Source: Dehalococcoidales bacterium
GTDB taxonomy: Bacteria > Chloroflexota > Dehalococcoidia > Dehalococcoidales > RBG-16-60-22
Assembly (NCBI GenBank): GCA_002688435.1
Contig: NZCW01000030.1
Location: forward strand, 1-64,000
DNA: 64,000 bases
Direction of reading: 5' to 3'
In this document: piece after piece, positions 51,029-60,969 of the stretch
Position numbering within the stretch: the stretch's first letter is position 1
Layout: each line of letters starts with the position of its first letter
The notes under the pieces: model-generated
The model's input: the letters and a program-made list of their open reading frames with translations, nothing else
Told to the model about the DNA's origin: nothing
Database searches by the model: none
Translations under genes and position numbers: made by a program

Positions 51029-52492
51029 CTAGAAGACGAAAATACGGGCGGCAAACTCGGCCAATAGCATGGCGAAGCCGGGGATAATACCGAGCAAGAG
51101 TACGCCGAGGCAGGAAAGGACTAGTCCCAAGCGCAGCGTTCCGGGGGAAGATATTTTTTCTTCGGAGGCGGCTTTGCCCAGCCACATTACATTCACCACC
51201 CGGAGATAGTAGTAAGCCGAGATGACGCTGTTGATGACGGCAATAATCACCAGCCACAGTAGGTTGGACCGTACGGCGGCGCTGAAGATATAGAACTTGG
51301 CCATGAAGCCGGCGGCGGGCGGCATGCCGATGAGAGAGACCAGACACAGCGTCAGGGCCAGTGCCACCAGCGGTGCCCGTTTCCCTATGCCGGTATAATC
51401 ATCAATAAGGTCGCTATCCAGCTTATTGGAGATGGCGATAATGGCAATGAAAGCCCCCATATTGGTTAGGGCGTAGCTGGTCAGGAAGAAGATAATGCTG
51501 CTCCGCCCTAGGATATCCACCACCGGAGAAAACCCCATGGCGGCCATCCCCACCAGAAGATAGCCGGCCTGGGCGATACTGGAATACCCCAGCATTCGTT
51601 TAATATTGGTCTGAGGGATGGCAGCGATATTGCCCAGCGTCATGCCGATAACGGCCAGGAAGGCAAAGATAATGCCCCAGTTCAGACTCAGCCATTCCGG
51701 GAGTCCGAAGGCGGAGAAGAAAACGCGCAGGATAAGGGCGAAGCCGGCGGCCTTGCTGGCGACGGAGAGGTAGGCGGTTATCGGCGTGGGGGCGCCCTCG
51801 TAAACATCGGGCACCCACATCTGGAAAGGGACGGCGGCAATCTTGAACCCGAATCCGGTAATCAGCATTACCAGTCCTAAAGTAAGCGCCGGGAAGGAGA
51901 GTATGGTCTGCGGCGACATCGCCTGAATTACCCGGGCAATCTCGCCTAGCTGCGTCTGGCCGGTAAAGCCGAAAATCAGTGCCATACCGTAGAGCAGCAC
52001 TACGGAAGCGATGGCCCCCAGCAGCAGGTATTTCAGCGAGGACTCGGTTGATTTACTGTCTTTGAGAAAGCCGACCAGCGCGTAGAGGGAAAGACTGGTC
52101 AGTTCCAGGGCGATGTAGATAGCGATTAAATCGGTGGTGGCGGCCATCAGCATCATGCCCAGGGTGGACAGGAGTACTAGGGCGTAATATTCACCTTGGA
52201 AACGGGCGAATTTCTGGGTATAGCTTATCGAGGCTAGGATAACCAAGAAGGCTACCCCTAAGAGCAGTAGCTTGAAAAACAGGGCGAAGTTGTCCACGGC
52301 CAGCATATTATTGAAGATGGCCGGGAAGCTCTCTCCCCACATCGCCAGAGTAACGCCGGCGGATATCACCAGTCCGGAGACGCTGACCTGTACCAGTAGC
52401 CTCTTCTGCTCGGTGAATAAGTCGAGTAGGATGACCAGTAAGGCAAAGACGGCCAAGGTCAACTCCGGTATGAATAGCGCTAGGTTCAACAT
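51029..52492 (-). CDS. nuoN: NADH-quinone oxidoreductase subunit N
   Basis: Antiporter-like proton-pumping subunit of complex I. 487 residues, about fourteen hydrophobic segments. TM5-type glutamate in IAIYIALELTSLSLYALVGF and the broken helix region PFQMWVPDVYEGAPTPITAYLSVASK are present. Last gene of the nuo operon, 20 bases after nuoM. Confidence 0.95.
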   Translation of the reverse strand: MLNLALFIPELTLAVFALLVILLDLFTEQKRLLVQVSVSGLVISAGVTLAMWGESFPAIFNNMLAVDNFALFFKLLLLGVAFLVILASISYTQKFARFQGEYYALVLLSTLGMMLMAATTDLIAIYIALELTSLSLYALVGFLKDSKSTESSLKYLLLGAIASVVLLYGMALIFGFTGQTQLGEIARVIQAMSPQTILSFPALTLGLVMLITGFGFKIAAVPFQMWVPDVYEGAPTPITAYLSVASKAAGFALILRVFFSAFGLPEWLSLNWGIIFAFLAVIGMTLGNIAAIPQTNIKRMLGYSSIAQAGYLLVGMAAMGFSPVVDILGRSSIIFFLTSYALTNMGAFIAIIAISNKLDSDLIDDYTGIGKRAPLVALALTLCLVSLIGMPPAAGFMAKFYIFSAAVRSNLLWLVIIAVINSVISAYYYLRVVNVMWLGKAASEEKISSPGTLRLGLVLSCLGVLLLGIIPGFAMLLAEFAARIFVF

Positions 52493-52512
52493 TTACTCCT
52501 TACCATAGGCTA

Positions 52513-54006
52513 TTAGCCACCCAATAAGCCCACTACGGGTGAGACACCAAGCTTGAAGACGTTGGTCAGGATGGGCGGATAGATACCGACCAGCATAATC
52601 ACGGCGACAAAAGCAAACATATAGACTCGTTCCAGAATATCGGCGTCCGCGGTGCCGTTGTATTTTTCTAAGACCGGTCCGTAGAATACCCGCTGCAGCA
52701 TCCACAGGATATAGCCGGCGGTGACCACCACGCCGAGCACGCCCAGCAGGGTGTAAAGCTGGATGCCGGGCACGGCGGTGGAGGTAAAGCTGCCGATGAA
52801 GACCAGAAACTCGGCGGCAAAGCCGCTGGTGGTGGGTAGTCCCAGGGAGGCCAGCCCGGCGATGGAAAAGACGATGGCAATAACCGGCACCTGCCGTGCT
52901 AGGCCGCCGAGGTTGCGTAGGTCGCGCTCGTTGGTATTATGCATGACCAGTCCTACCATGGCAAACAGCAGTCCGGTAACCACGCCGTGGTTGAACATCT
53001 GCATACTGGCGCCGATTAGGCTCACCTGCCCCAAGGCAAAGATACCCAGCAGGACGTAGCCCATATGGCTGATACTGCTGTAGGCAATCAGCCGCTTGAA
53101 ATCAGTCTGTCTCATGGTAACGGCGGCGCCGTAGAGCACTCCTATTATTGCTAGTATCACCAGAAGAACGGCGTAGGTCTGGGCTACGTTGGGGAAGAGG
53201 GTGACGCATAGGCGAATCATGCCGTAGCCGCCCATCTTAATCAGCACGCCCGCTAGCATGACGCTGACCGCCGTCGGGGCGTCGGTGTGGGCATCGGGCA
53301 GCCAGGTGTGAAACGGGAAAACGGGCAGCTTGATGGCAAAGCCAATCAAGAGGAAGAAGAATATGACCGCTATTGGTATTACCGTCCGGAACGAGTCAAA
53401 TCCGGTCAGGGCTAGGTCCACTATGCTCAGGCTGCCGGTGGTGAAATACACGCCGAGAATGCCCGCCAGCATAAAAGCGCTGCCGAACAAGGTGTAGAGG
53501 ACGTACTTCATGGCCGAGTATTCCTTCCGCCCCGCCCCCCAGATGCTAATTAAGAAATACATGGGGATGACCTCTATCTCCCACATGATAAAGAAGAGTA
53601 ACAAGTCGAGGGAGAGGAATACCCCTAGGATGCTCGTTTCTAGGATCAGGAGCCAGCCGAAATACTCGCGGAGTCTCAGGTCAATCTTCCAAGAGATGAG
53701 TACGGCTAGGAAACCGAGAAAAGCGGTCAGCAGGACTAAAGGTAAGCTCAGTCCGTCCACGCCTAGGTGGTAATTGGCGTTTAAGGGCGCAATCCACGAC
53801 ACTTTTTCCTCAAACTGGATGAGCCCGGCGGCCGCCGGAGATCGGTCAAAGCAGGCGAAGAGGATGACGGATAGGAGCAGTGGAATAAAAGTGAATACCG
53901 CCGCCGTCCACTTAATCGCCTTGGCGTTATTACCCAGTAGGAAAGCGACCAAGAAGGCTCCTAGCGCTGGCAAGAAGAGTATGATGGTGAGATAATTAAA
54001 GTCCAA
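52513..54006 (-). CDS. nuoM: NADH-quinone oxidoreductase subunit M
   Basis: Second antiporter-like membrane subunit of complex I. 497 residues. Key features are LLFFIMWEIEVIPMYFLISIW (TM5 Glu), PVFPFHTWLPDAHTDAPTAVSVMLAGVLIKMGGYG and the lysine-bearing KRLIAYSSISHMGYVLLGI. It follows nuoL after 167 bases that contain a repeat element, the largest gap in the operon. Confidence 0.95.
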   Translation of the reverse strand: MDFNYLTIILFLPALGAFLVAFLLGNNAKAIKWTAAVFTFIPLLLSVILFACFDRSPAAAGLIQFEEKVSWIAPLNANYHLGVDGLSLPLVLLTAFLGFLAVLISWKIDLRLREYFGWLLILETSILGVFLSLDLLLFFIMWEIEVIPMYFLISIWGAGRKEYSAMKYVLYTLFGSAFMLAGILGVYFTTGSLSIVDLALTGFDSFRTVIPIAVIFFFLLIGFAIKLPVFPFHTWLPDAHTDAPTAVSVMLAGVLIKMGGYGMIRLCVTLFPNVAQTYAVLLVILAIIGVLYGAAVTMRQTDFKRLIAYSSISHMGYVLLGIFALGQVSLIGASMQMFNHGVVTGLLFAMVGLVMHNTNERDLRNLGGLARQVPVIAIVFSIAGLASLGLPTTSGFAAEFLVFIGSFTSTAVPGIQLYTLLGVLGVVVTAGYILWMLQRVFYGPVLEKYNGTADADILERVYMFAFVAVIMLVGIYPPILTNVFKLGVSPVVGLLGG

Positions 54007-54039
54007 CTATATTAACTCCGGCCAAGATTTTTTTATTAA

Positions 54040-54078
54040 CCTTACCCACCTCTTATTAAGGGAGAAGGATAAGGGTTA
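54040..54078. repeat. Intergenic repeat, copy E
   Basis: CCTTACCCACCTCTTATTAAG followed by GGAGAAGGATAAGGG, an imperfect hairpin in the nuoM-nuoL gap similar in style to copies A-D. A second short inverted repeat (GAGGCTTTGCCTC) follows near 54130. Confidence 0.45.
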
Positions 54079-54173
54079 GATTAGAGGGATTTCGTCTCTC
54101 ATAAGACGCCCTATATAATCATATCTTGAGGCTTTGCCTCTATTTGCTTCTCTATTCAGTACCTCACAAATAT

Positions 54174-56081
54174 CTACCCGGCGAAATACAGTACAAGAAC
54201 CAGCGCCAGTATCCCTATCCCGATGAACAGGCCATAGAGCTGGAGTTGGCCGGTCTGTGCTCGCCGAACGGCCCTGCCCCCAGCGATGGTTCCTCTGGCC
54301 ACACCGTTGATGGCCCCGTCCACCACCTGGTTATCGAATTGCTTCAGGCTGCCAAAAAGTCCTTTGACTAGGGCGACTCTCACGATGATATTTTCATAGA
54401 GTTCGTCAAACCAGTATTTCCGGTAGAATAAAGTGTACAGCGGTTTGAAGAAATTGCCGGTTTTTTCCGGTGAAAGCCACTGTTTGCTGTACATAGCGTA
54501 GGCTAGTAAAATGCCCAGTCCGGCCAGTATTAGCGATATCCAAGGTAGCGGCTGGGTGAAGGGGTGAAAGAAACCGTAGGTAAAGCTGTGGGTTTGGCCG
54601 TGGCCCATAAAGGTACCAAAGTGTCCGGTGACATTCCACAGGCCGGAAACGACCGCTAGGATGGCCAGTACTACCATAGGGGTAACCATGACCTTGGGTG
54701 ATTCGTGAGGGCGGCTACCGTGACCTCCGTGCTCGTTCTGGCTCCCGCCCCGGTAGTCCCCACCGAAGGTTATAAAGACGGCGCGGAACATGTAAAAGGA
54801 GGTCATAAAGACGGTTATCATTGCCAGGGAGAACAGGACGGGCTGGCTGGCGGTGCTGACCACTATCTCATCCTTGCTCCAGAATCCGGAAAGAGGCCAG
54901 ATACCGGCAATACTCAGCGAGGCAATGACAAAAGTGGCATAGGTCCACGGCATTACCCGGCGTAGACCGCCCATGAGTCGCATATCAAAGGTGCCGGTGG
55001 CGTGGTTGATGCTGCCCGCTCCCAGGAAGAGCAGTGCCTTGAAAAAGGCGTGGTTGAATAGGTGAAAGATACCGATGGCCACGCCGCCAACGCCCAGCCC
55101 CAGCATCATATAGCCGAGCTGGCTGACAGTGGAGTAAGCCAGCACCCGTTTGATGTCATTCATCACTAGGCCCATGGAGGCGGCGAAAATAGCGGTAACC
55201 CCGCCGATAACGGCCACCGTGGTCAGGGCTTCCGTGGAGTGTTCAAAGAGAGGGAACATGCGGGCCACTAGGAAGACGCCGGCGGCGACCATTGTGGCTG
55301 CGTGGATTAAAGCGCTGACCGGGGTTGGACCTTCCATGGCGTCGGGTAGCCAGATATGGAGCGGGAACTGGGCCGACTTGCCTACGGCGCCGGCAAAGAT
55401 GCCGATGGCCGACCAAGTAAGGATGGCGCTGGCCAGAGCTCCGGTGATGGCCAGTTTGTGCAGCTCGTGGATGTCAAAGGTACTGGTATTCAGGTACAGG
55501 AGCAGTATCCCGGCCAGGAAACCGAAGTCACCTAGGCGGGTCACGATAAACGCTTTCTTGGCCGCATCCGCCGCCTCCGGTTTGTGGAACCAGAAGCCGA
55601 TGAGGAGATAGGAGCACAGGCCGACTAGTTCCCAAAAGACGAATAGGAAAAGTAAGTTATCGGCCAGGACTAGGCCTAGCATTGAAGCGGTGAACAGTGA
55701 CATCCAGGCGAAGTAGCGGTGATAGCCTGGGTCGCCGTGCATGTAGCCCTGGGAGTAAATCTGTACCATCAGGCTGACTAGGGTGACGACAATCAACATC
55801 ACCGCCGTCAGTGAGTCCGCTATTAGGCCGAGGTGTATGGTGACCCCACCCTCAATCACCACCCAGTTAATGTCCGGTACGGGTATTTCGTGGTGGGGCG
55901 CCGCCATCACGGATAACAGTGTCCAGATAGATAGGGCCAAGACCGTGAAAAGGGCCGTAATCAGGATATAACCGGTAATTCTCGACTCTGCTTTCACGAA
56001 AGGCCGGACGAAAAACGATATGATGATAAACGAGAAGACTGGCAGTAAGAATATCAGCCAAATAAACTGGGGCGTTATCAT
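54174..56081 (-). CDS. nuoL: NADH-quinone oxidoreductase subunit L
   Basis: Largest antiporter-like subunit, whose C-terminal lateral helix braces the membrane arm. 635 residues. LLFLFVFWELVGLCSYLLIGFWF carries the TM5 Glu, SAQFPLHIWLPDAMEGPTPVSALIHAATMVAAGVFLVAR is the family core, and KRVLAYSTVSQLGYMMLGLG has the central lysine. The C-terminal domain (LFYRKYWFDELYENIIVR) is present. Its ATG overlaps the end of the small DUF2007-like gene by four bases. Confidence 0.96.
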   Translation of the reverse strand: MITPQFIWLIFLLPVFSFIIISFFVRPFVKAESRITGYILITALFTVLALSIWTLLSVMAAPHHEIPVPDINWVVIEGGVTIHLGLIADSLTAVMLIVVTLVSLMVQIYSQGYMHGDPGYHRYFAWMSLFTASMLGLVLADNLLFLFVFWELVGLCSYLLIGFWFHKPEAADAAKKAFIVTRLGDFGFLAGILLLYLNTSTFDIHELHKLAITGALASAILTWSAIGIFAGAVGKSAQFPLHIWLPDAMEGPTPVSALIHAATMVAAGVFLVARMFPLFEHSTEALTTVAVIGGVTAIFAASMGLVMNDIKRVLAYSTVSQLGYMMLGLGVGGVAIGIFHLFNHAFFKALLFLGAGSINHATGTFDMRLMGGLRRVMPWTYATFVIASLSIAGIWPLSGFWSKDEIVVSTASQPVLFSLAMITVFMTSFYMFRAVFITFGGDYRGGSQNEHGGHGSRPHESPKVMVTPMVVLAILAVVSGLWNVTGHFGTFMGHGQTHSFTYGFFHPFTQPLPWISLILAGLGILLAYAMYSKQWLSPEKTGNFFKPLYTLFYRKYWFDELYENIIVRVALVKGLFGSLKQFDNQVVDGAINGVARGTIAGGRAVRRAQTGQLQLYGLFIGIGILALVLVLYFAG

Positions 56082-56272
56082 AATTTCCTTAATATGTCCT
56101 TAATCACGTGTTCTTTATCTCGTGGCACCAAGACGGAATAGTCCGTCTGCTCTTGGCCGGTGGGTAGGCCAGAGACAGGTAGGATGCAGGTGGGGATGCC
56201 CTCGCCTTCAAAGAGCTCCTTCCACATCTCGGCGACCATCAGGCTTTTCGCTTTTTTAACTTCTACCCACAT
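56078..56272 (-). CDS. Small DUF2007-like protein within the nuo operon
   Basis: 64 residues: MWVEVKKAKSLMVAEMWKEL and FEGEGIPTCILPVSGLPTG followed by YSVLVPRDKEHVIKDILRKL. This alpha-beta pattern resembles DUF2007/GlnB-like putative signal-transducing proteins. It lies between nuoK and nuoL, overlapping nuoL by four bases (ATGA), so it is made together with complex I. It is not a known complex I subunit and its role is open. Confidence 0.75.
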   Translation of the reverse strand: MWVEVKKAKSLMVAEMWKELFEGEGIPTCILPVSGLPTGQEQTDYSVLVPRDKEHVIKDILRKL

Positions 56273-56376
56273 TATTCCATTACTACCTTGCGACTACTCA
56301 ACAGTGAAGTGGACTTAACTACCTCAGTCCCCGTTAGCTTTTTCCCTTTCAACTCTACCCCTTTCGTCAGGTTAAA

Positions 56377-56694
56377 TTACCACTTCATTAAGTTGATTTT
56401 GGTGGCATCTATGCTCTCGATACCGCGATAGATGGCCAGTATTATGGCTACACCCATCGCAATCTCGGCGGCGGCGACAATAATGACGAAAATAGCGAAA
56501 ATCTGCCCGGTCAACAGCTCCGGCGTTACGTAACGGGAGAAAGCGACTAGGGTGATATTTACGGCATTGAGCATCAACTCAATGCACATCAGGATAATTA
56601 TGGCGTTGCGTTTGGCCAGCGTCCCGTATAGCCCGATGGCGAATAGGATAGCCGACAGTACCAGGTAATGTTCCAGCCCTAGGTTATTTAGCAT
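56377..56694 (-). CDS. nuoK: NADH-quinone oxidoreductase subunit K
   Basis: Membrane subunit of 105 residues and three TM helices. Two conserved glutamates lie in the proton path: IILMCIELMLNAVNI (about Glu38) and FVIIVAAAEIAMGVAIIL (about Glu74). Lies 8 bases downstream of nuoJ. A 104-base gap without a gene separates it from the next small gene. Confidence 0.96.
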   Translation of the reverse strand: MLNNLGLEHYLVLSAILFAIGLYGTLAKRNAIIILMCIELMLNAVNITLVAFSRYVTPELLTGQIFAIFVIIVAAAEIAMGVAIILAIYRGIESIDATKINLMKW

Positions 56695-56702
56695 CCTCTA
56701 TA

Positions 56703-57191
56703 TTATTTCTCCCTAGCTAAAACGATTGCTCCCAGAATGGCGGACAGTAGTAGGGCGGCGGCAATCTCCACTGGTAGAATAAAGCCCCCCTCGCCGAAGA
56801 GGCGGCTGGCGATGGTAGTGGTGGTCGGTACCACAGGTGCGGTGTCGGTTATCGGCCAGGGTGTGTTGGTTACCGTCAGGACCAGTACTCCCAAGAATAG
56901 TAGGGCGACGATGAATGCCGGGAGCTGTAGTTTGTTGGAGAGGTTGCCCCGTTGTACTTCACGGGTCATCATAATCGCTAGGATGATTAACACCGATATC
57001 GCCCCGACGTAGACCAGAATTTGTACCGCCGCTAGGAAGTCGGCGCTGAGGGTGATATAAATCCCGGCCACCATGAGGAAACACAGAATCAGCGATAGTG
57101 CCGCCCGGAAAATGTTCCGCAGCAGGACCACGCCCAGCGCCGCTGCGATGATGACGCTGGCTGATATCCAGAAGCCGATGGCCAGTCCCAT
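56703..57191 (-). CDS. nuoJ: NADH-quinone oxidoreductase subunit J
   Basis: 162 residues, five hydrophobic segments. AALSLILCFLMVAGIYITLSADFLAAVQILVYVGAISVLIIL contains the pi-bulge helix of TM3 (VYVGAISVL). The ATG overlaps the nuoI stop by one base (TAATG), so it is coupled. Confidence 0.95.
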   Translation of the reverse strand: MGLAIGFWISASVIIAAALGVVLLRNIFRAALSLILCFLMVAGIYITLSADFLAAVQILVYVGAISVLIILAIMMTREVQRGNLSNKLQLPAFIVALLFLGVLVLTVTNTPWPITDTAPVVPTTTTIASRLFGEGGFILPVEIAAALLLSAILGAIVLAREK

Positions 57192-57688
57192 TATTTTTTC
57201 TCCGTAATTCTCTCTAAAAGTAAGGTCTGTTTGGGTAGTTTGGCAGCGCGTTTTGGGGAGAAGTAGCCGCTGGCTTTCCTTAACGGGGATTCCAGCATCA
57301 TTTCTTTGGTCTGCACCAGCTCACCACGCTGGTATTTAGCGCATTCGTAGGCGTAACCCAGGTAGAGCGCCTCGTAAGGGCAGGCCTCAACGCACAGGCC
57401 GCACTGAATACAGTAACCGGTGTCTATCTGATACTTATCGACGGTATATTTGTTTTCTTCCTGACTGGTTGAGGTGACAATTTCAATGGCTCCTTGGGGG
57501 CAGGCCTTGGTGCAGGTGCCGCAGCCGGTACACTTTACCTGGTCCCAGATGAACTCGTTGCCCCGTATGCGGCGCGAGGTATTGAGTCGCTGCTCCGGGT
57601 ACTGTGAGACCGTTGGGTGGCGGAGCAGGTGCATGATGGTTACCATCAGACCTTTGACGATGCCGATTCCATAACGTTCAAACTTCAA
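57191..57688 (-). CDS. nuoI: NADH-quinone oxidoreductase subunit I
   Basis: Peripheral-arm subunit with two [4Fe-4S] clusters (N6a, N6b). 165 residues: CTGCGTCTKACP and CIQCGLCVEACP are the two ferredoxin motifs, and the N-terminal helix GIGIVKGLMVTIMHLLRHPTV lies on the membrane. Its start region overlaps the end of nuoH by 11 bases. Confidence 0.96.
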   Translation of the reverse strand: MKFERYGIGIVKGLMVTIMHLLRHPTVSQYPEQRLNTSRRIRGNEFIWDQVKCTGCGTCTKACPQGAIEIVTSTSQEENKYTVDKYQIDTGYCIQCGLCVEACPYEALYLGYAYECAKYQRGELVQTKEMMLESPLRKASGYFSPKRAAKLPKQTLLLERITEKK

Positions 57689-58814
57689 TTCTACCCCATC
57701 CTAACCGGAAGAAGAATTTTGACCATAGCAGCACCAGTACGGCCAGTATGGTGAAATTGACGATAATCATAACCAATGTCCAAGGTAGGGTGTCCGGCCA
57801 AGAGGCCAGTACCTGTATGGCGGTGATGATCAGATTGATGACGGCCAGCGGTAAGAGGAACTTCCAAGCGAGCGCCATCAGTTGGTCGATTCTTATCCTG
57901 GGTAGTGTCGTCCGCGTCCAGACCATGGTGAAGAAGACGGCCATTACCTTAGTGACGAACCAGAGCCAGGGCGGCAACAGGGGCCCTCGCCAGCCGCCGA
58001 GGAAGAGGGTGGTAATGATGGCGGCGATGGCGATGGCTTCGGCGTATTCTACCAGATAGAACATGGCGAATTTCATGCCTGAGTATTCGGTGTGAAAGCC
58101 GGCGACAATCTCGGAGTCAGCTTCCATCAGGTCGAAGGGGCTGCGGTTGATTTCGGCGCAGCCGGCGGCGAAAAAGAGGAAGAAACCTAGCGGCTGCAGT
58201 AGGATGAAGGGAATGTCCTGGGCAATGACAATTCGGTTTAAGGATAGAGAGCCGGCGATGAGCACAACGCCGACAATAGCCAGTACCAAGGGCATCTCGT
58301 AGCTCACGATGGCGGCGACATTGCGCATCGCCCCGAGGAGAGAATACTTGTTGCTAGAAGCCCATCCGGCCATGAAGATGCCTACGGTGGAGACAGAGCT
58401 GATGGCCACAATGTAGAGGATGCCGATATTCAGGTCGGCGAGGAGTGCGCCGTCCTGGAAAGGTATCACCGCGAAAAGCATCAGCGCCGGGGCGAAGGCC
58501 ACCACCGGAGCTAGCCAGTGGACCAGCTTATCGGCTTTGACGGGCACGATGTTTTCTTTGAGCAGCACTTTTATGGCGTCGGCCACTGGCTGGAGCAGAC
58601 CAAAAGGCCCGGTCCGGTTGGGGCCGAGACGGGACTGCATGCGTCCCATCCCTCGCCGCTCGATGTAGATAGCCCCCATGACCATAGTGAGGACAAAAGC
58701 GATGATGACTACGGTAAAGAAAAGCCAGTGCCACCAGAACCCGCCCGGCCAGTCTGGGGGTACGGCCGGTATAAACACTTGGTGGTGGATACCGAAATTA
58801 AGTACTGGCATCAT
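57678..58814 (-). CDS. nuoH: NADH-quinone oxidoreductase subunit H
   Basis: Membrane subunit forming the quinone channel. 378 residues, about nine TM helices. [39 protein letters not shown] is the family signature, with [26 protein letters not shown] as the charged E-channel loop. A 35-residue extension lies before the first TM. Its ATG overlaps the nuoD stop by four bases. Confidence 0.96.
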   Translation of the reverse strand: MMPVLNFGIHHQVFIPAVPPDWPGGFWWHWLFFTVVIIAFVLTMVMGAIYIERRGMGRMQSRLGPNRTGPFGLLQPVADAIKVLLKENIVPVKADKLVHWLAPVVAFAPALMLFAVIPFQDGALLADLNIGILYIVAISSVSTVGIFMAGWASSNKYSLLGAMRNVAAIVSYEMPLVLAIVGVVLIAGSLSLNRIVIAQDIPFILLQPLGFFLFFAAGCAEINRSPFDLMEADSEIVAGFHTEYSGMKFAMFYLVEYAEAIAIAAIITTLFLGGWRGPLLPPWLWFVTKVMAVFFTMVWTRTTLPRIRIDQLMALAWKFLLPLAVINLIITAIQVLASWPDTLPWTLVMIIVNFTILAVLVLLWSKFFFRLGWGRIEV

Positions 58815-59914
58815 CGGTCAATCTCACCTACAGTAATATCAATACTACCGAAGATAACAATCAAATCGGCTACCTTCCAGCCGCGTACCATATCACGGAG
58901 AGCGGTCAGGTTTATTAGGCTCGGGGGGCGGATATGGCAGCGGTAGGGGGCGATGGAATTGTCCGATACCAGATAGAAACCGAGCTCACCCTTTGGGGCT
59001 TCTAGGTGGGCATAGGCTTCCCCGACTGGTGGGCGGATCAGGTGGGGTACCGCGGCTTTCACCGGTCCCGGGGGCAATTGTGTCATAGCCTGCTGGATGA
59101 TGCGCAGGCTCTGTCGCATCTCGGCTACTCTTACTCGGTAGCGGTCATAGCAGTCACCAACGGTGCCGGTGGGGATGTCAAATTCAAAGCGGTCATAAAT
59201 GGAGTAGGGGTCTGCCTGGCGGATATCCCATTTGACCCCGCTGGCACGGAGTACCGGGCCGCTAGCGGCGCAGTTAATCGCCTGCTCTCGGGTTAGAATG
59301 CCGACGCCCTTGGCGCGGGCCAGTAGTATCTCGTTCTGCATCAGCAGCCGGTCGTATTCATCAATGAAGCCTGGCATCTGCGCCACGAAGGTGCGTAGGG
59401 CGGGCAGGAATTCCTCGGGGATATCCTGGCTGACGCCGCCCACTCGTATATAGTTATAGGTAAGGCGCTGACCGCTGACCATCTCTAGGAGGTCGACAAT
59501 TTTTTCCCTTTCCCGGAACATGTACATAAAAGGGGTGAAAAAAGCGCCGCAGTCGTTCAAAAAAGCGCCGACGGCAATAAGGAAAGCGGCGATGCGCTGC
59601 AGCTCGGCCATAATGACCCTCAGGTATTCCGCCCGTTCCGGGACCTTTATACCCGCCAGCTTCTCCACGGCCAGGCAATAAGCCAAGTTATTATTCATTG
59701 AGGAGATGTAGTCTAGGCGGTCGGTCAGTGGGATTATCCCGGTGTAAGTGCGCTGCTCGGCCAGTTTCTCTACCCCGCGATGGAGATAGCCGAAGATCGG
59801 CTCAATATCCACCACTACTTCCCCATCAAGGGTTGTCCGCATGCGGAATACTCCGTGGGTGCTGGGATGTACCGGACCCATATTGAGTACAAAAGGTTCT
59901 GTTTTCAGCGCCAT
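58811..59914 (-). CDS. nuoD: NADH-quinone oxidoreductase subunit D
   Basis: Quinone-binding peripheral subunit related to [NiFe]-hydrogenase large subunits. 367 residues from ATG 59914 ([20 protein letters not shown]), which overlaps the nuoC stop (TAATG); the track start at 59959 lies inside nuo[14 protein letters not shown] holds the quinone-contact histidine; [16 protein letters not shown] and the C-terminal [13 protein letters not shown] (DxxxGEIDR) are intact. Confidence 0.96.
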   Translation of the reverse strand: MALKTEPFVLNMGPVHPSTHGVFRMRTTLDGEVVVDIEPIFGYLHRGVEKLAEQRTYTGIIPLTDRLDYISSMNNNLAYCLAVEKLAGIKVPERAEYLRVIMAELQRIAAFLIAVGAFLNDCGAFFTPFMYMFREREKIVDLLEMVSGQRLTYNYIRVGGVSQDIPEEFLPALRTFVAQMPGFIDEYDRLLMQNEILLARAKGVGILTREQAINCAASGPVLRASGVKWDIRQADPYSIYDRFEFDIPTGTVGDCYDRYRVRVAEMRQSLRIIQQAMTQLPPGPVKAAVPHLIRPPVGEAYAHLEAPKGELGFYLVSDNSIAPYRCHIRPPSLINLTALRDMVRGWKVADLIVIFGSIDITVGEIDR

Positions 59915-60354
59915 TACCGAAAGTCCTTTCGCATGGGATGTCCGGCAAAGCCTTCCCAAAGGAAAATACGCTTCATATTGGGGTGCCCTTCAAAGTTAAT
60001 CCCCATCAGGTCGTAGATTTCCCGCTCCTGAAAGTCAGCCCCTTGCCACAGACCAGTCACCGAAGGTAGGGTTGGGTCCTCCCGGTCAGCACAGTGGGTC
60101 TTCAGGACCAGGCTGTGATTATGTTCCAGGGAGCTTAACCGGTAGACGACTTCAAAATAGTGGTAATAATCAACGGCGGTGATGAAGTTGAGGTAATCAA
60201 AGTTAAGTTCTGGGGTATCTTTGAGGAAGGCGGCTACGGCTAGTAAAGACTCGTTTTTCACTACTAGGTAGTCCTGACCGGACTCGATAATGCTTTCCGG
60301 AAACTTCTCGGTAAGCTGGCGGGCTATTTCTTTGCCGGAAAGGACTGCTGTCAT
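59914..60354 (-). CDS. nuoC: NADH-quinone oxidoreductase subunit C
   Basis: Peripheral-arm subunit of 146 residues. [22 protein letters not shown] and the signature [46 protein letters not shown] are clear. It is separate from nuoD rather than fused as in E. coli. Confidence 0.96.
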   Translation of the reverse strand: MTAVLSGKEIARQLTEKFPESIIESGQDYLVVKNESLLAVAAFLKDTPELNFDYLNFITAVDYYHYFEVVYRLSSLEHNHSLVLKTHCADREDPTLPSVTGLWQGADFQEREIYDLMGINFEGHPNMKRIFLWEGFAGHPMRKDFR

Positions 60355-60360
60355 GCCTGT

Positions 60361-60969
60361 TTAATCTTTCCCTAGGGTTAAGTTTCTTCGCTTGGCTATC
60401 TTCTTTTGCAGCATCTGTATGCCGTAAATTAGGGCTTCAGGGCGGGGAGGGCAGCCCGGGATATAGACATCAACTGGGATGATATGGTTATAGCCGGGAA
60501 CCACGGCGTAAGGCGCTGAGGCGAAGATACCGCCGCTGATACCACAGGACCCCATGGCAATCACCCATTTTGGCTCCGCCATCTGGTTATAGATACGCTG
60601 GACATTAGGGGCCATCTTCCAGGTCAAGGTGCCGGCGGTAATCATCAGGTCAGCTTGGCGGGGCGAGGCGCGGAGGATTTCCATGCCAAAGCGCGCCAGG
60701 TCAAAACGGGGTCCGTTGGCGGCAATGAACTCAAAGGCGCAGCAGGCAGGGAAGCAGATGGCCGTCCAGAGGGAAGAGCGCCGTCCCCAGTTAATTAGGG
60801 CGTCCGCGGAAGTCAGGAGAATATTCTGGGACAGCTCCTCGTCAAGCCATTTATCAGGGTCGGGAATTGCCGGCTGGCTGTTTGCTTTCAGGTCTTCAAT
60901 GCCTTGACCCTCTTCCCGGTCCAGCTCGATATCTGGGTAGATATAGGGCCGTATGTCGCCTACTTCCAT
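60361..60969 (-). CDS. nuoB: NADH-quinone oxidoreductase subunit B
   Basis: Holds cluster N2, the last [4Fe-4S] before quinone. 202 residues with ligands in CFPACCAFEF, GSCGISGGIF and PGCPPRPEALI. An N-terminal extension of about 45 residues is rich in acidic residues (YPDIELDREEGQGIED). Its start overlaps the end of nuoA by 10 bases. Confidence 0.96.
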   Translation of the reverse strand: MEVGDIRPYIYPDIELDREEGQGIEDLKANSQPAIPDPDKWLDEELSQNILLTSADALINWGRRSSLWTAICFPACCAFEFIAANGPRFDLARFGMEILRASPRQADLMITAGTLTWKMAPNVQRIYNQMAEPKWVIAMGSCGISGGIFASAPYAVVPGYNHIIPVDVYIPGCPPRPEALIYGIQMLQKKIAKRRNLTLGKD

